Both the position numbers and the translations under genes were made by a program. The notes under the pieces were generated by a model. That model saw only the letters and a program-made list of their open reading frames with translations, made no database searches and was not told where the DNA came from. Below are positions 14,433-24,409 of a stretch of 64,000 nucleotides of DNA, in pieces. This DNA is from Amycolatopsis rubida (lineage in GTDB: Bacteria > Actinomycetota > Actinomycetes > Mycobacteriales > Pseudonocardiaceae). The DNA lies in contig NZ_FOWC01000006.1 of the NCBI RefSeq assembly GCF_900115345.1, forward strand, positions 310,001-374,000, read 5' to 3'. Position 1 is the first letter of the stretch, and the number at the start of each line of letters is the position of its first letter.

Positions 14433-17400
14433 CGGACGCGCTGGACACCGCAACCGCCCCGGTCGACGTGCCGCGGCTGGTGGCGGAGCTGGAAGGGCTC
14501 GGCGTCGAGCTGTGGCAGGACGAGAGCGGCGGGCTGCGGTTCCGCGCGCCGCGCGGAGTGCTGACCGAAGACCGCAAAGCGGCGCTGCGCGCGGCTAAAC
14601 CGCAATTGCTGCACTACCTGCGGGAGGCGGCCCACGAGCGCGCGGAACCGGATCCGGCGGCGGCCGGGAAGCCGTTCCCGCTCACCGGCATCCAGGCCGC
14701 CTATCTGCTCGGCCGCCGGGACGTGATCGCCTACGGCCGGGTGGGCTGTCACGCCTACGGCGAACTGGACTTCCCCGATCTGGACGGCGAGCGCGCCGGC
14801 GAGATCTGGCGGGCGCTGGTGGCCCGGCACGGGATGCTGCGCGCGGTGGTCGACGCGGACGGGTCCCAGCGGGTGCTCGCCGAGGTGCCGCCGCTGGCGG
14901 TGCCGGTCGCGCGGGCGCGCGACGAGGCGGAGTTCGACCGGGCCCGGGAGCGGACCCGCGAGGAACTGGACCACCGGGTGTACCCGCCGGGCGAATGGCC
15001 GCTGTTCGACGTGCGGGTCACCCTCGGCGCGGGCCGGGCGACGCTGCACCTGTCGATCGACTTCCTGATCGCCGATTTCGTCAGCATCCAGGTGCTGCTG
15101 GACGAGTTTTCGCGCTGCCTCGCCGATCCGGACCTGGTGCTGCCGGAGCTGGAGATCGGCTTCCGCGACTACCTGCTCGCGGAGCGGCGGCTGCGCGGCA
15201 CCCGCCGCTACCGCGCCGACCGCGAGTACTGGCTGTCCCGGGTGGACAGCCTGCCGCCCGCGCCGGAACTCCCGGTCCGCCCGGAGGTCCGCGACGGCGC
15301 TCCGGTGCGGTTCGCCCGGCACACGGCGACGCTGGACGCCGAGCGGTTCGCGGAGCTGTCGCGGATCGCGGGGACGCACGGGGTCACCGCGTCCACCGCG
15401 GTGCTGGCCGCGTACACCGAGGTCATCGGCCGGTGGAGCAGGCGCCGCCGGTTCACCCTCGACCTGACCGTGCTGAGCAGGCTTCCGCTGCACGAGCAGG
15501 TGGACCGGCTGGTCGGCGATTTCACCGGCGTCCTGCCGCTGGAGGTGGACGCGGGCGCGAGACCGCGGTTCGCCGAACGGGCCGCGGCGCTGCAGGACCA
15601 GCTGTGGGCCGACCTCGACCACCGGCTGTTCAGCGGCGTCGAGGTGCTGCGCGAGATGGCGCGCCGCCGGGGCCAGGACGCGGCGCTGATGCCGGTGGTG
15701 TTCACCAGCGCGCTCGGCCTCGGCTCGGCTTCGAGCGGGCCCTCCGCCCCCGGCTACGGCATCAGCCAGACCCCGCAGGTCTGGATCGACTGCCAGGTGC
15801 TCGAACACTCGGGCGCGCTGACGGTCAACTGGGACGTGCGCGAAGGCGTGTTCCCGGACGGACTCGCCGCGGACATGTTCGGGGCCTTCGCCGATCTGCT
15901 GCGCGGGCTGGCGGACGGCGAACGGTGCTGGACGGCGGAGTCGCCGGTCGCGCTGCCCCCGGCGCAGGCCCGGCGAAGGGCCGAGGCCAACGCCACCGCC
16001 GGGCCGCTGCCGAGCGGACTGCTGCACGGCGGGATCGTCGAGCAGGCGCGGCGCACCCCGGACCGGCCCGCGATCATCACCCCGGCGGAGACGCTGACGT
16101 ATCGCGAACTGGTCGGCCGGGCGGCGGGCGTCGCACGGAGACTGTCCGAAAAGGGTTGCGGCGCCGGGGATCTGGTCGCGGTGGCGGCGGAGACCGGAGC
16201 CGGGCAGATCGTCGCGGTGCTCGGCGCGTTGCTGGCCGGGGCCGCCTACCTGCCCATCGACGTCCGGCAGCCGCCCGCTCGCCAGCAGCAGCTGGTCGAA
16301 CGGTCGGGAGCGCGCTTCGCGTTCGTCGGGCCGGGCGCGGCGGCGCTGGCCGGACCGGTGGTGCTCGAAGCGGACGGTTCCACCGCGGAACCGCCGCCGG
16401 TGACCGGCGACCCGGACGAACGCGCGTACGTCATCTACACCTCCGGTTCGACCGGCTACCCGAAGGGCGTGGTGGTGACCCACCGTGCTGCGGGCAACAC
16501 CGTGGCCGACATCAACCGCCGGTTCACCGTCACCGGCGACGACCGCGTGCTCGGGGTGGCGAGCCTCGCGTTCGACCTGTCGGTGTACGACGTGTTCGGC
16601 CCGCTTTCGGCCGGCGGGGCGCTGGTGCTGCCCGAACACGGCCGCCGGGGCGATCCGTCGCACTGGGCCGAGCTGATGCGCGCGCACCGGGTGACCCTGT
16701 GGAATTCGGTGCCCGCGCAGATGCAGATGCTCGCGGAGTACCTGCGGGTGGACACCGCCGCCGCCCCGCCGCTGCGGCTGGCGCTGCTGTCCGGCGACTG
16801 GATCCCGGTGCGGCTTCCCGACCGGATCCGCGCACTGCTGCCCGGCGTCGAGGTGATCAGCCTCGGCGGGGCGACCGAAGCGGCGATCTGGTCGATCTGG
16901 CACCCGGTCGGCGAGGTGGCCGAGGACGCGGCGTCCGTCCCGTACGGGCGGCCGCTGACCAACCAGACCTTCCACGTGCTCGACGAACTCGGCCGTCCGT
17001 GTCCGGAGTGGACGGTCGGGGAGCTCTTCATCGGCGGGGCCGGCGTGGCCACCGGCTACCTCGGCGACGAGGAGCAGACCCGGCAGCGGTTCGGCGCCGA
17101 TCCGGCCGGCGGGCGGCGCTACCGCACCGGCGACCTCGGCCGCTGGCTGCCGAGCGGGGACATCGAGTTCCTCGGCCGCGAGGACCAGCAGGTGAAGATC
17201 CGCGGGCACCGCATCGAACTGGCCGAGATCGAAAGCGCGCTGGCCGAGCACCCCTCGGTGGGCGCGGCGGCGGTGCTGGTCGAAGGCGAGGGCGCGCTCG
17301 ATCGCGGACTGGCCGCGTTCGTGGAGCCCGCGCCGCGCGAAGAGCCCGCGCCGGACCGGCTCCCGGCCGTGCTCGCCTCGGCCGCCGCGGCGGAACTGGC

Positions 17401-19609
17401 CGCCGTCCGGTCCGAAATGGACGCTTCGCGGGCGGTGTCGTTCGCCCGGCAGCTGGACCGCACCGCGTTGCTGGCCATGGTGCGCGCCCTGCGGGAGCAG
17501 GGATTGTTCGCCACAGTGGAGTCCCGGCACACCGTCGAGGAGGTGTTCCGGACGGCGGGCGTCACCGCCAAGCACGAGCGGCTCGTCCGGCGGTGGATCA
17601 ACGCGCTGGAGCAGAACGGAATGCTGGTCCGGGACGACGGCGCGCTCACCGGGGTGCCGCCGGTGAGCGCGGCGGACCTCGAACAGGCCTGGCGCGAGGT
17701 GGACGAGCTTCAGCCCGGCGGCGGGCAGCGGGCGGAGCTGGTCGAGTACTTCCACACCGCCTGCGGCCATCTGCCGGAGCTGCTGCGCGAGGACGCCGAT
17801 CCGGTGCAGCTGCTGTTCCCCGAAGGCCGGGTGGACATCCAGGAATCGGCCTACCAGGGCAACTTCCTGAGCAACTCGCTCAACCGGCTGGTCGAAGCCG
17901 CGGTCACCGGGCTGGCCGCGGACCACGACGGCCCGCTGAGCCTGCTGGAGGTCGGCGCGGGCGTGGGCGGGGCGAGCATCGACCTGATCCCCGCGCTGGC
18001 CCGGTACGACGTGGACTACCTGTTCACCGACGTTTCGCGGTTCTTCCTCAACCAGGCGCGCGAACGGTTCGGCGAGCAGTACCCGTGGGTCGGCTACGGC
18101 CTGTTCGACCTGAACGAGGACTACCGGGCGCAAGGACTGCGGGCCAACAGCACCGACGTGATCCTGTGCGCGAACGTGCTGCACTACGCGCGCGACGCGG
18201 CGCAGGCGCTCGGCCGTCTCCGCGAGCTGTTGCGGCCCGGCGGCTGGCTGGTGTTCATCGAGACCACCCGCGACAACTACCAGATCCTCACCTCGATGGA
18301 ATTCCTCTTCGACGCCAAGTCCGGCGATTTCGCCGACGTGCGGGCGGGCCGCGACCAGACGTTCATTTCCCTGCCGCAATGGCGGGAACTGCTCGCCGGG
18401 GCCGGGGCCGACGCGGTCGTGCAGCTGTCCGCGGGCGACGAGGCGCTCGACCGGATCGGCATGCACGCGTTCGCCGCGCGGTTCAAATCCGGCCGCGCGC
18501 CCGCGCACGATCTCGACCTGCTCGACGATCTCGCCGGACGGCTGCCGGACTACATGGTCCCGTCCCGGCTGGAGGTGCTGGACGCACTGCCGCTGACCGG
18601 CAACGGCAAGGTGGACCGCGCCGCGCTGGCGAAGCTGCTGCCGGACCGGGCGGCCCCGGCGGGCCCGGTCGCGCAGTCCCGTCCGGAGGGCGAACTGGAG
18701 GCCGCGGTGGCGCGGGTGTGGTGCCGCGTGCTCGGCCGGTCCGAGGTGGGCCGCGACCAGGACATCTTCGAACTCGGCGGGGACTCGCTGGTCGCCGCGC
18801 AGATCGTCGGCGAGGTCAAGGAGCAGCTGCCGCAGGCGGCCGGGCTGTTCTTCGACGAGATGCTGCGCGACGTGCTGGAGGGCGCCACCGTCGCGGAACT
18901 GGCCGGGCGGCTCTCCGCCGGGAGCGACGCCGCGGCCCCCGCCGCGCACAGCGGTCCCGAACTGGTCGAGCTGGCAACGGGATCCGGAGCCCGCACCTGG
19001 GTGGTCGTGGCCGACGGCACCGGGGAACCGCGCTGGGACCCGGCGCTGGTGTCCGGGCCGGTTTCCGGGCTCCGGCCGGGCACCGGGCCGGTGCCCGCGC
19101 CGATGGCGCAGCGGCTCGCCGACGCGTACGCGCCGCTCCTGCCGGAGGCCGGGGAAATCGCCTTGTACGGCACCGATTCCGGCGGACTGGTGGCGCTCGA
19201 ACTCGCCCGGCGGCTCGCCGAGGCCGGCTGTCCGCCGGCCGAGCTGACCGTGGTGGTGCGCTGCCCGATCGGCTACCGCGACGACGAACCGGCCGGCTAC
19301 TTCTTCGCCCGCACGCTCGGCCTCGACCTGCCGGCGGCCGCGGACGACGCGGAGGTCGCGGCGGCGCTGGACACCGGCACTCCGGCCGGCGCGGCGTGGA
19401 ACCCGTCCGGCTTCGGGCCGGAGCTGGCCGAACGGTTCGAGGCCTATCAACGCGCCGCGAGGGAACAGGCGAGCGCGGAACCGGAGCTGTACACCGGCGA
19501 CGTGACGCTGGTGCTCGACTTCGACACCGACGCGTGGCCGGCGGCGGCGAAGCGGGTCAGGGACTACTGGCAGCGGGTCTGCCTCGGCGAACTGGCGGTC
19601 AAGGGATGA
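14429..19609 (+). CDS. NRPS 2: docking-Cy-A(MT)-PCP-degenerate TE
   Basis: The 1726-residue synthetase opens with a TubC_N-type docking domain (~12-66), which accepts the tail of the upstream NRPS. Cy3 follows (~84-520; DFLIADFVS near 211). The A domain (from ~531) has code D-L-Y-N-L-S-L-I-W-K, i.e. cysteine. A methyltransferase is inserted between A8 (~930) and A10 (~1388), with SAM motif LLEVGAGVGG near 1172, as in pyochelin PchF. The PCP serine is near 1453. The last ~215 residues look like a thioesterase, but the nucleophile elbow reads GTDSGG, with Asp where Ser belongs, and no C-terminal catalytic His is evident. Release may therefore depend on the separate thioesterase. With the imine reductase downstream, an N-methylthiazolidine terminus is a reasonable inference. 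Confidence 0.92.
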
Positions 19610-20712
19610 CCCGGCGGATCGGTGTCCTCGGCGGATACGGCGCGGTCGGCAGCGCGGCGGTCCGGCTGCTCGCCGCGCGGTTCGACGGGATCGTGCGGGT
19701 CGGCGGACGGGACGGGAAGCGCGCCGAGGCGGCGGCGGACGCACTGGCGGCCGGCGAAGCGGCCGAGGTGGATCTGTGGGACGACGCGGCGCTCGCGGCG
19801 TTCTGCCGGGACTGCGCGGTCGTCGTCCACGCCGGCGGGCCGTCGTACCAGGTGGTCGACCGGGTGGCGCGCGCCGCGTTCGCCGCCGGTGCGGATTACG
19901 TCGACGCGGGCGGCGATCTGCCGCTCTACGAACGCCTCGCCGGAACGGAACGCCGCGCGGTGGTGACGGCGGGCATGATGCCGGGCCTGAGCGGCTTGCT
20001 GCCGCGGTGGCTCGCGGCGCGGACCGGCCCGGTCGGGCGGCTGGAGACCTACGCCGGCGTGCTGGACCGGCTCACCCCGGCCGGTGCGGTGGACTATCTG
20101 CTGAGCCTCGGCGGGCGCGACGCCGAATCGCAAGCGGTGTGGCAGGACGGGCGCCGGGTCACGCGGTCCGCGGCGCCGCAGGTGGACGTGCGGCTCCCGT
20201 TCTTCCCCGGCGTGGTCAGCGCGTTCCCGTACCTGGGCTACGAACCCGAGCGGCTGGCCCAGCAGCTCGCGATCCCGGACGTGCGCTGGTATTCGGTGTT
20301 CGACGGCGGAGCCGCGATGATGTCGACGCTGGCCCGGCTGCAGGGCGCGATGTCGGGCGAAGGCGACCTGGCCGCCGCCGCGGCCGAGCTCGCGGAAGCC
20401 GCGGAGCTGGACATGTTCGGCCGCGAGCCGTACCAGCGGATGGTGTTCACCGCGCATCCGGCCGACGGTTCGGCCCCGAGCACGCTGGTGGCGGGGTCGC
20501 GGGACACTTCCGTGCTCACCGGCACCGTGTGCGGGCTCGCCGCGCTGCAAGTCCTGTCCGGCGCGGTCGTGCCCGGCCGGGCGTTCGCGGCGGAAGCGCT
20601 GGACGCGGAAACCCTGGTGGCCGACCTGCGCGAGACGGACGCGCTGAGCGTGTTCGAGCTGCTGACCGAAGCCGCCGAGCTGCGGGAAGCGTCCGAGGAG
20701 GGCGTGTTGTGA
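19606..20712 (+). CDS. Saccharopine-dehydrogenase-like NAD(P)-binding reductase
   Basis: This 368-residue protein begins with a Rossmann motif, IGVLGGYGAVGSAAV. It also carries features of saccharopine dehydrogenase-like proteins: VVVHAGGPSYQVV, the DYVDAGGD turn near residue 105, and TAGMMPGLSGLLP. Related genes sit in several thiazoline-siderophore-type clusters. Its role there is not settled and may be reduction of a ring imine or handling of an imine/aldehyde product. It overlaps NRPS2 (ATGA) and the imine reductase (GTGA), so it is made stoichiometrically with the assembly line. Confidence 0.78.
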   Translation: MTRRIGVLGGYGAVGSAAVRLLAARFDGIVRVGGRDGKRAEAAADALAAGEAAEVDLWDDAALAAFCRDCAVVVHAGGPSYQVVDRVARAAFAAGADYVDAGGDLPLYERLAGTERRAVVTAGMMPGLSGLLPRWLAARTGPVGRLETYAGVLDRLTPAGAVDYLLSLGGRDAESQAVWQDGRRVTRSAAPQVDVRLPFFPGVVSAFPYLGYEPERLAQQLAIPDVRWYSVFDGGAAMMSTLARLQGAMSGEGDLAAAAAELAEAAELDMFGREPYQRMVFTAHPADGSAPSTLVAGSRDTSVLTGTVCGLAALQVLSGAVVPGRAFAAEALDAETLVADLRETDALSVFELLTEAAELREASEEGVL

Positions 20713-21824
20713 GCGTCCGGCCGAAGGCGGTGGTGTGCGGGACCGGATTCGGCCGCGTGTACCTCGCCGGGCTCGCCGCGCCGGACTCCCCGGTCGAGCT
20801 GGCCGGGGTGCTGGCGCGCGGGAGCGAGCGGTCGCGGGCGTGCGCGAAGCGGTACGGAGTGCCGTTGTGGCAGCGGGTCCCGGAGGTGCCGGACGACGTC
20901 CGGCAGGCGTGCGTGGTGGTGGGTTCGGCGGTCACCGGCGGTCCCGGCGCGCGGCTCGCGGACGAGCTGATGGAGCGCGGCCTCGACGTGCTGCAGGAAC
21001 ATCCGGTGCACGGCGGCGAACTGGCCGGGCACCTGCGGACCGCGCGCCGGTGCGGAGTCCGGTACCAGGTCAACAGCCATCACGTGGAGGTGGCGCCGAT
21101 CCGCCGGTTCATCGCCGCCGCACAGGCGTTGCGGCGCGCCCAGCGACCGCTCTTCGTCACCGTGACCACCAGTGTCCAAGTCCTGTACACGGTTTTCGAC
21201 ATCCTGGGCCGGGCGCTGGGCGGGATCCGGCCGTGGGGGTTCGACGAACCCGTGCGGGCTTCGGCCGCCTTGCGCGCACTGACCGCCGCGGACCATCCGT
21301 TCACGACCGTCGAGGGCGCTTTCGCCGGAGTTCCGCTGACCTTGCGGGTGCAGCATCAGCTCGACCCGCGCGAGCCGGACAACCACGCGCACCTGTGGCA
21401 CCGCGTCACCGTGGGCGCCGAAGGCGGAACGCTCACGCTCGTGGGCAGTGCCGGTCCGGTCCTGTGGTGCCCCCGGCCGCATTTGCCGGCGTCCGCGGGC
21501 GAGGCGACCGGATTCGACGAACTGGCCGCACCGCATCTCGGCTTCCCGGCCGCGTGCGCGCTCGGACCGGCGGAGGCCCCGGACTGGGGCACGGTGCTGC
21601 GCGAATTGTGGCCCGCCGCGGTGGTCCGCGCGCTGGCCGGGTTCCGCTCCGGCGACTGGGTCGCGGCGGGGCAGTACCACCTGGCGCTCAGCGCGCTCGT
21701 GCAGCGGCTGACCGGTTCGCTGGGCCCGCCCGAGATGGTGCGCCGGGCGCCGCCGGCAGTGCTGTCGGCCAAGGACTTGGAGAACGCGGCGACCGGCGGG
21801 CAACGGGAAGAGGGGACCGGATGA
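20709..21824 (+). CDS. Thiazolinyl imine reductase (PchG/Irp3 family)
   Basis: The 371-residue protein starts with a Gfo/Idh-type nucleotide-binding segment, VVCGTGFGRVYLAGL. It continues with VLQEHPVHGGEL near residue 95 and NSHHVEV near 118, the pattern of thiazolinyl imine reductases. In pyochelin and yersiniabactin pathways these enzymes use NADPH to reduce a carrier-bound thiazoline to a thiazolidine. Here the likely substrate is a ring formed on NRPS2, whose embedded methyltransferase could then N-methylate it. The neighbours on both sides overlap by 4 bp. Assignment is supported by both sequence and context. Confidence 0.85.
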   Translation: MSVRPKAVVCGTGFGRVYLAGLAAPDSPVELAGVLARGSERSRACAKRYGVPLWQRVPEVPDDVRQACVVVGSAVTGGPGARLADELMERGLDVLQEHPVHGGELAGHLRTARRCGVRYQVNSHHVEVAPIRRFIAAAQALRRAQRPLFVTVTTSVQVLYTVFDILGRALGGIRPWGFDEPVRASAALRALTAADHPFTTVEGAFAGVPLTLRVQHQLDPREPDNHAHLWHRVTVGAEGGTLTLVGSAGPVLWCPRPHLPASAGEATGFDELAAPHLGFPAACALGPAEAPDWGTVLRELWPAAVVRALAGFRSGDWVAAGQYHLALSALVQRLTGSLGPPEMVRRAPPAVLSAKDLENAATGGQREEGTG

Positions 21825-22588
21825 GCGCGCAGCACTGGCTCCGGCGCTACGAGCGGGTCCGCGACCCGGTCGCGCGGGTGGTGTGTTTTCCGCATGCCGG
21901 CGGCGGGGCCCGGTTCTTCCGGTCCTGGTGCGCCGGCCTGCCGCCCGGCGTGGAGCTGTGCGCGGTGCAGTATCCCGGCCGGGAGGACCGGATCCGGGAG
22001 CCCTGCGCGACCGATCTGAGCCAGATCGCCGACGCGGTGGCGGCGGAACTGCTGGCCCGGCATCGGGTCCCGGCCGTCCTGTTCGGACACAGCCTCGGCG
22101 CGGCGGCGGCCTACGAGACGGCGCTGCGGCTGCGGCGGGCGGGGGAGACTCCGGCCGCGCTCGCGGTGTCCGGGCGGGCGGCCCCGCTCGATCCCGGCCG
22201 GATGCTGCACCGCACGAGCGACGACGAGCTGTGGGACGACGTCTGCCGCAGCGGCGGGACCAGCGAGGAAGTGCTGCGCAGCGCGGAAATGCGGGAGCTG
22301 ATGCTGCCCGTGCTGCGGGCCGACTACCGGCTGAGCGAGCGTTATCTGCCCGGTGCCGCGCGGCCGCTGGACTGCCCGGTGCTGGCCTGCAACGGCGACC
22401 GGGACCCCGAGGTCGATCCGGATTCGCTGCCGGGCTGGCAGGCCGTCGCCGCGCGTCCGCTGCGGTACCGCACGTTCCCCGGCGGGCATTTCTATCTCGT
22501 GGACCAGCGGCCCGGCGTCGTCGCCGCGGTGCTGGACCTGGTGTCCGCCACGACCCCGGCCGCCGTGCGCTGGCCGAGCATGCCGTGA
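21821..22588 (+). CDS. Type II thioesterase
   Basis: This 255-residue alpha/beta hydrolase has the type II thioesterase pattern. CFPHAGGGARFFRSW comes first, the nucleophile elbow is GHSLGA near residue 91, and the catalytic His is in GGHFYLV near residue 220. Such enzymes clear misprimed or stalled thiolation domains. In this operon it may also release the final product, because the integrated thioesterase-like domain of NRPS2 lacks its serine (inference). The ATG overlaps the preceding stop, and the SHMT-like gene overlaps its own stop. Confidence 0.92.
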   Translation: MSAQHWLRRYERVRDPVARVVCFPHAGGGARFFRSWCAGLPPGVELCAVQYPGREDRIREPCATDLSQIADAVAAELLARHRVPAVLFGHSLGAAAAYETALRLRRAGETPAALAVSGRAAPLDPGRMLHRTSDDELWDDVCRSGGTSEEVLRSAEMRELMLPVLRADYRLSERYLPGAARPLDCPVLACNGDRDPEVDPDSLPGWQAVAARPLRYRTFPGGHFYLVDQRPGVVAAVLDLVSATTPAAVRWPSMP

Positions 22589-23904
22589 CCGCCGCACCGC
22601 TGGAGGCGGGGCCCGCCGGGGCGTGGCAGGACGGATTCGCCGCGCTCACCGCCTCGGATCCGATGCTGGTGGAGCTCGCGCGGCGCCAGCACGCCACCCG
22701 CCGCACGCGGCTCAATCTGGTGGCCGCCGCGGGGCCGACCCGGTCGGAAGTGGTGACGGCACAAGCGCTGGGCTTCGGATCGGTGACCGCGGAAGGCTAC
22801 CCCGGGCGGCGTTACCACCCGGGCGCCGAACAGGTTGACGAGGTGGAGCGGCTGGCCGTGCGCCGCGCGGAGGACTTGTTCGGCGCACAGGGCGCGAACG
22901 TGCAGCCGCTGTCCGGCTCGGCGGCGAACCTGGCGGCGCTCACCGGGCTGCTGCGGCCCGGTGAACCGGTGCTGTCGCTGGAGCTGTCGCACGGCGGCCA
23001 CCTGTCGCACGTTTCCGGGCGGGCCAATCTTTCGCGGTGGGTCGAGTCCGCGCATTACCACCTGGACAGCGCCGGCGAACCGGACGAGGACGAGTTGTTC
23101 TCCCTGGTGCGCGAAGTCCGGCCGCGCCTGCTCATCTGCGGCGGCTCGGCCTGCCCGCGGAAGATCGACTTCGCGGTGTTCCGCCGGGCCGCTGACGAGG
23201 CCGGGGCGCTGCTGATGGCCGACATCAGCCACCTCAGCGGACTCGTGGCGGCCGGAGCGCACGCGTCGCCGATGCCGTACTGCGACGTGGTGTCGACCTC
23301 GACCTACAAACAGCTGTGCGGTCCGCGCGGCGGGCTGCTGCTGTGCAGCCGCCGGTCGCCGGTGACCCGCGCGATGCTCGACCGGGCGGTCTTCCCCGGC
23401 TTGCAGGGCACCCCGGACTTCGGGGCGATCGCGGCGAAAGCCGTCGCGCTGCGCTTCGCGGCGGGCCCGGTGTTCGCCGAGGGGATGCGCCGGGCGACGC
23501 GGTACGCCGGGGTGATCGCCGGCGCGCTGACGGCCAGCGGCGTCGCACTGGTCGGCGGCGGCACGGACACCCACCTGATCCTGGCCGACCTGCGCGGCGC
23601 CGCGGCGACCGGGGCACAGGTCGAGGACGCGCTGCGCGCGTGCGGGGTGCTGGTGAACAAGAACCTGGTCCCGGACGACCCCCGGCAGGCGGCCGAGACG
23701 AGCGGCATCCGGCTGGGAACGAACGAACTGGCCTTCCGCGCGGTGACCGACGACCAGGTGGCGGCCTTCGCGGCCGAACTGGCGGAGGTGGTGGCCCGTC
23801 TCCGCGACGGGGAATCGCCCCGCGAATGCCAGGCCGCGCGACGGCTGAGGGCGACGGCGGAAGGGCTGGCCGCGGAGGGGTTCGCGGCGGGTTTCAGCGG
23901 CTAG
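22585..23904 (+). CDS. SHMT-like PLP enzyme with altered active site
   Basis: The 439-residue fold-type I PLP enzyme is clearly related to serine hydroxymethyltransferase. It keeps AEGYPGRRY, 'QPLSGSAAN', DISHLSGLVAAG and the Schiff-base lysine in STSTYKQLCGPRGG. Several SHMT hallmarks have changed. The SEN motif with the catalytic Glu is AAG, the RYYGG tyrosine is His, and the His before the PLP lysine is Tyr. Normal folate-dependent serine/glycine exchange is therefore doubtful. Transaldolase, aldolase or alpha-methylserine synthase activity is possible, supplying an unusual beta-hydroxy amino acid to the odd first A domain (inference). GTG start overlaps the thioesterase stop. Its 3' end is the seed of a repeat array. 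Confidence 0.85.
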   Translation: MTAAPLEAGPAGAWQDGFAALTASDPMLVELARRQHATRRTRLNLVAAAGPTRSEVVTAQALGFGSVTAEGYPGRRYHPGAEQVDEVERLAVRRAEDLFGAQGANVQPLSGSAANLAALTGLLRPGEPVLSLELSHGGHLSHVSGRANLSRWVESAHYHLDSAGEPDEDELFSLVREVRPRLLICGGSACPRKIDFAVFRRAADEAGALLMADISHLSGLVAAGAHASPMPYCDVVSTSTYKQLCGPRGGLLLCSRRSPVTRAMLDRAVFPGLQGTPDFGAIAAKAVALRFAAGPVFAEGMRRATRYAGVIAGALTASGVALVGGGTDTHLILADLRGAAATGAQVEDALRACGVLVNKNLVPDDPRQAAETSGIRLGTNELAFRAVTDDQVAAFAAELAEVVARLRDGESPRECQAARRLRATAEGLAAEGFAAGFSG

Positions 23905-24300
23905 CCGGGGGAGTGGGCCGGTGTCCGAAATGGGCTTTCGGGGCGGGTGTCGCGGGGCGGCCCGGCTGGTTCGCTTGGCGGTGGGCGACGGCGGAGGGGT
24001 TGGCTGCGGCGGGTTTCGGCGGCTAGCCGGGGGAGTGGGCCGGTGTCCGAAATGGGCTTTCGGGGCGGGTGTCGCGGGGCGGCCCGGCTGGTTCGCTTGG
24101 CGGTGGGCGACGGCGGAAGGGTTGGCTGCGGCGGGTTTCGGCGGCTAGCCGGGGAGCGGCCCGGTGTGTCTGAAATGGACTGCCGGAGAGGTCGTCCGCT
24201 GGGCGGTAATCGCCGGGCGGCCCGGCTGGTTCGCTTGCCGGTGGGCGACGGCGGAGGGGTTCGTGGCGGGTTTCAGCGGCTAGCCGGGGAGCGGCCCGGT
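23850..24300 (+). repeat. Tandem repeats derived from the 3' end of the SHMT-like gene
   Basis: The last ~55 bp of the SHMT-like gene plus ~70 bp downstream are repeated about three more times with drift. The landmark CGGCTAGCCGGG places its CTAG at 23901, 24023, 24145 and 24280, giving periods of 122, 122 and ~135 bp. Each copy retains a pseudo-terminus of the gene (a Gly-rich reading ending at the stop TAG). The short open frames in the array are by-products, not genes. Nothing else was recognised in the non-coding stretch 23905-24409. Confidence 0.85.
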
Positions 24301-24409
24301 GTGTCCGAAATGGACTCCCGGACCGGGCGTCGTCCGGGGACGGTGCGAATGGCGGCGACGCCCGGCAGGCTCGCTCGGTGTCGGGCGACAGCGCGTTCAG
24401 CCGCCCCTC

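Noticed and set aside
23850..24300. CRISPR array
   Set aside because: The units are long direct repeats with no unique spacers and no cas genes nearby.
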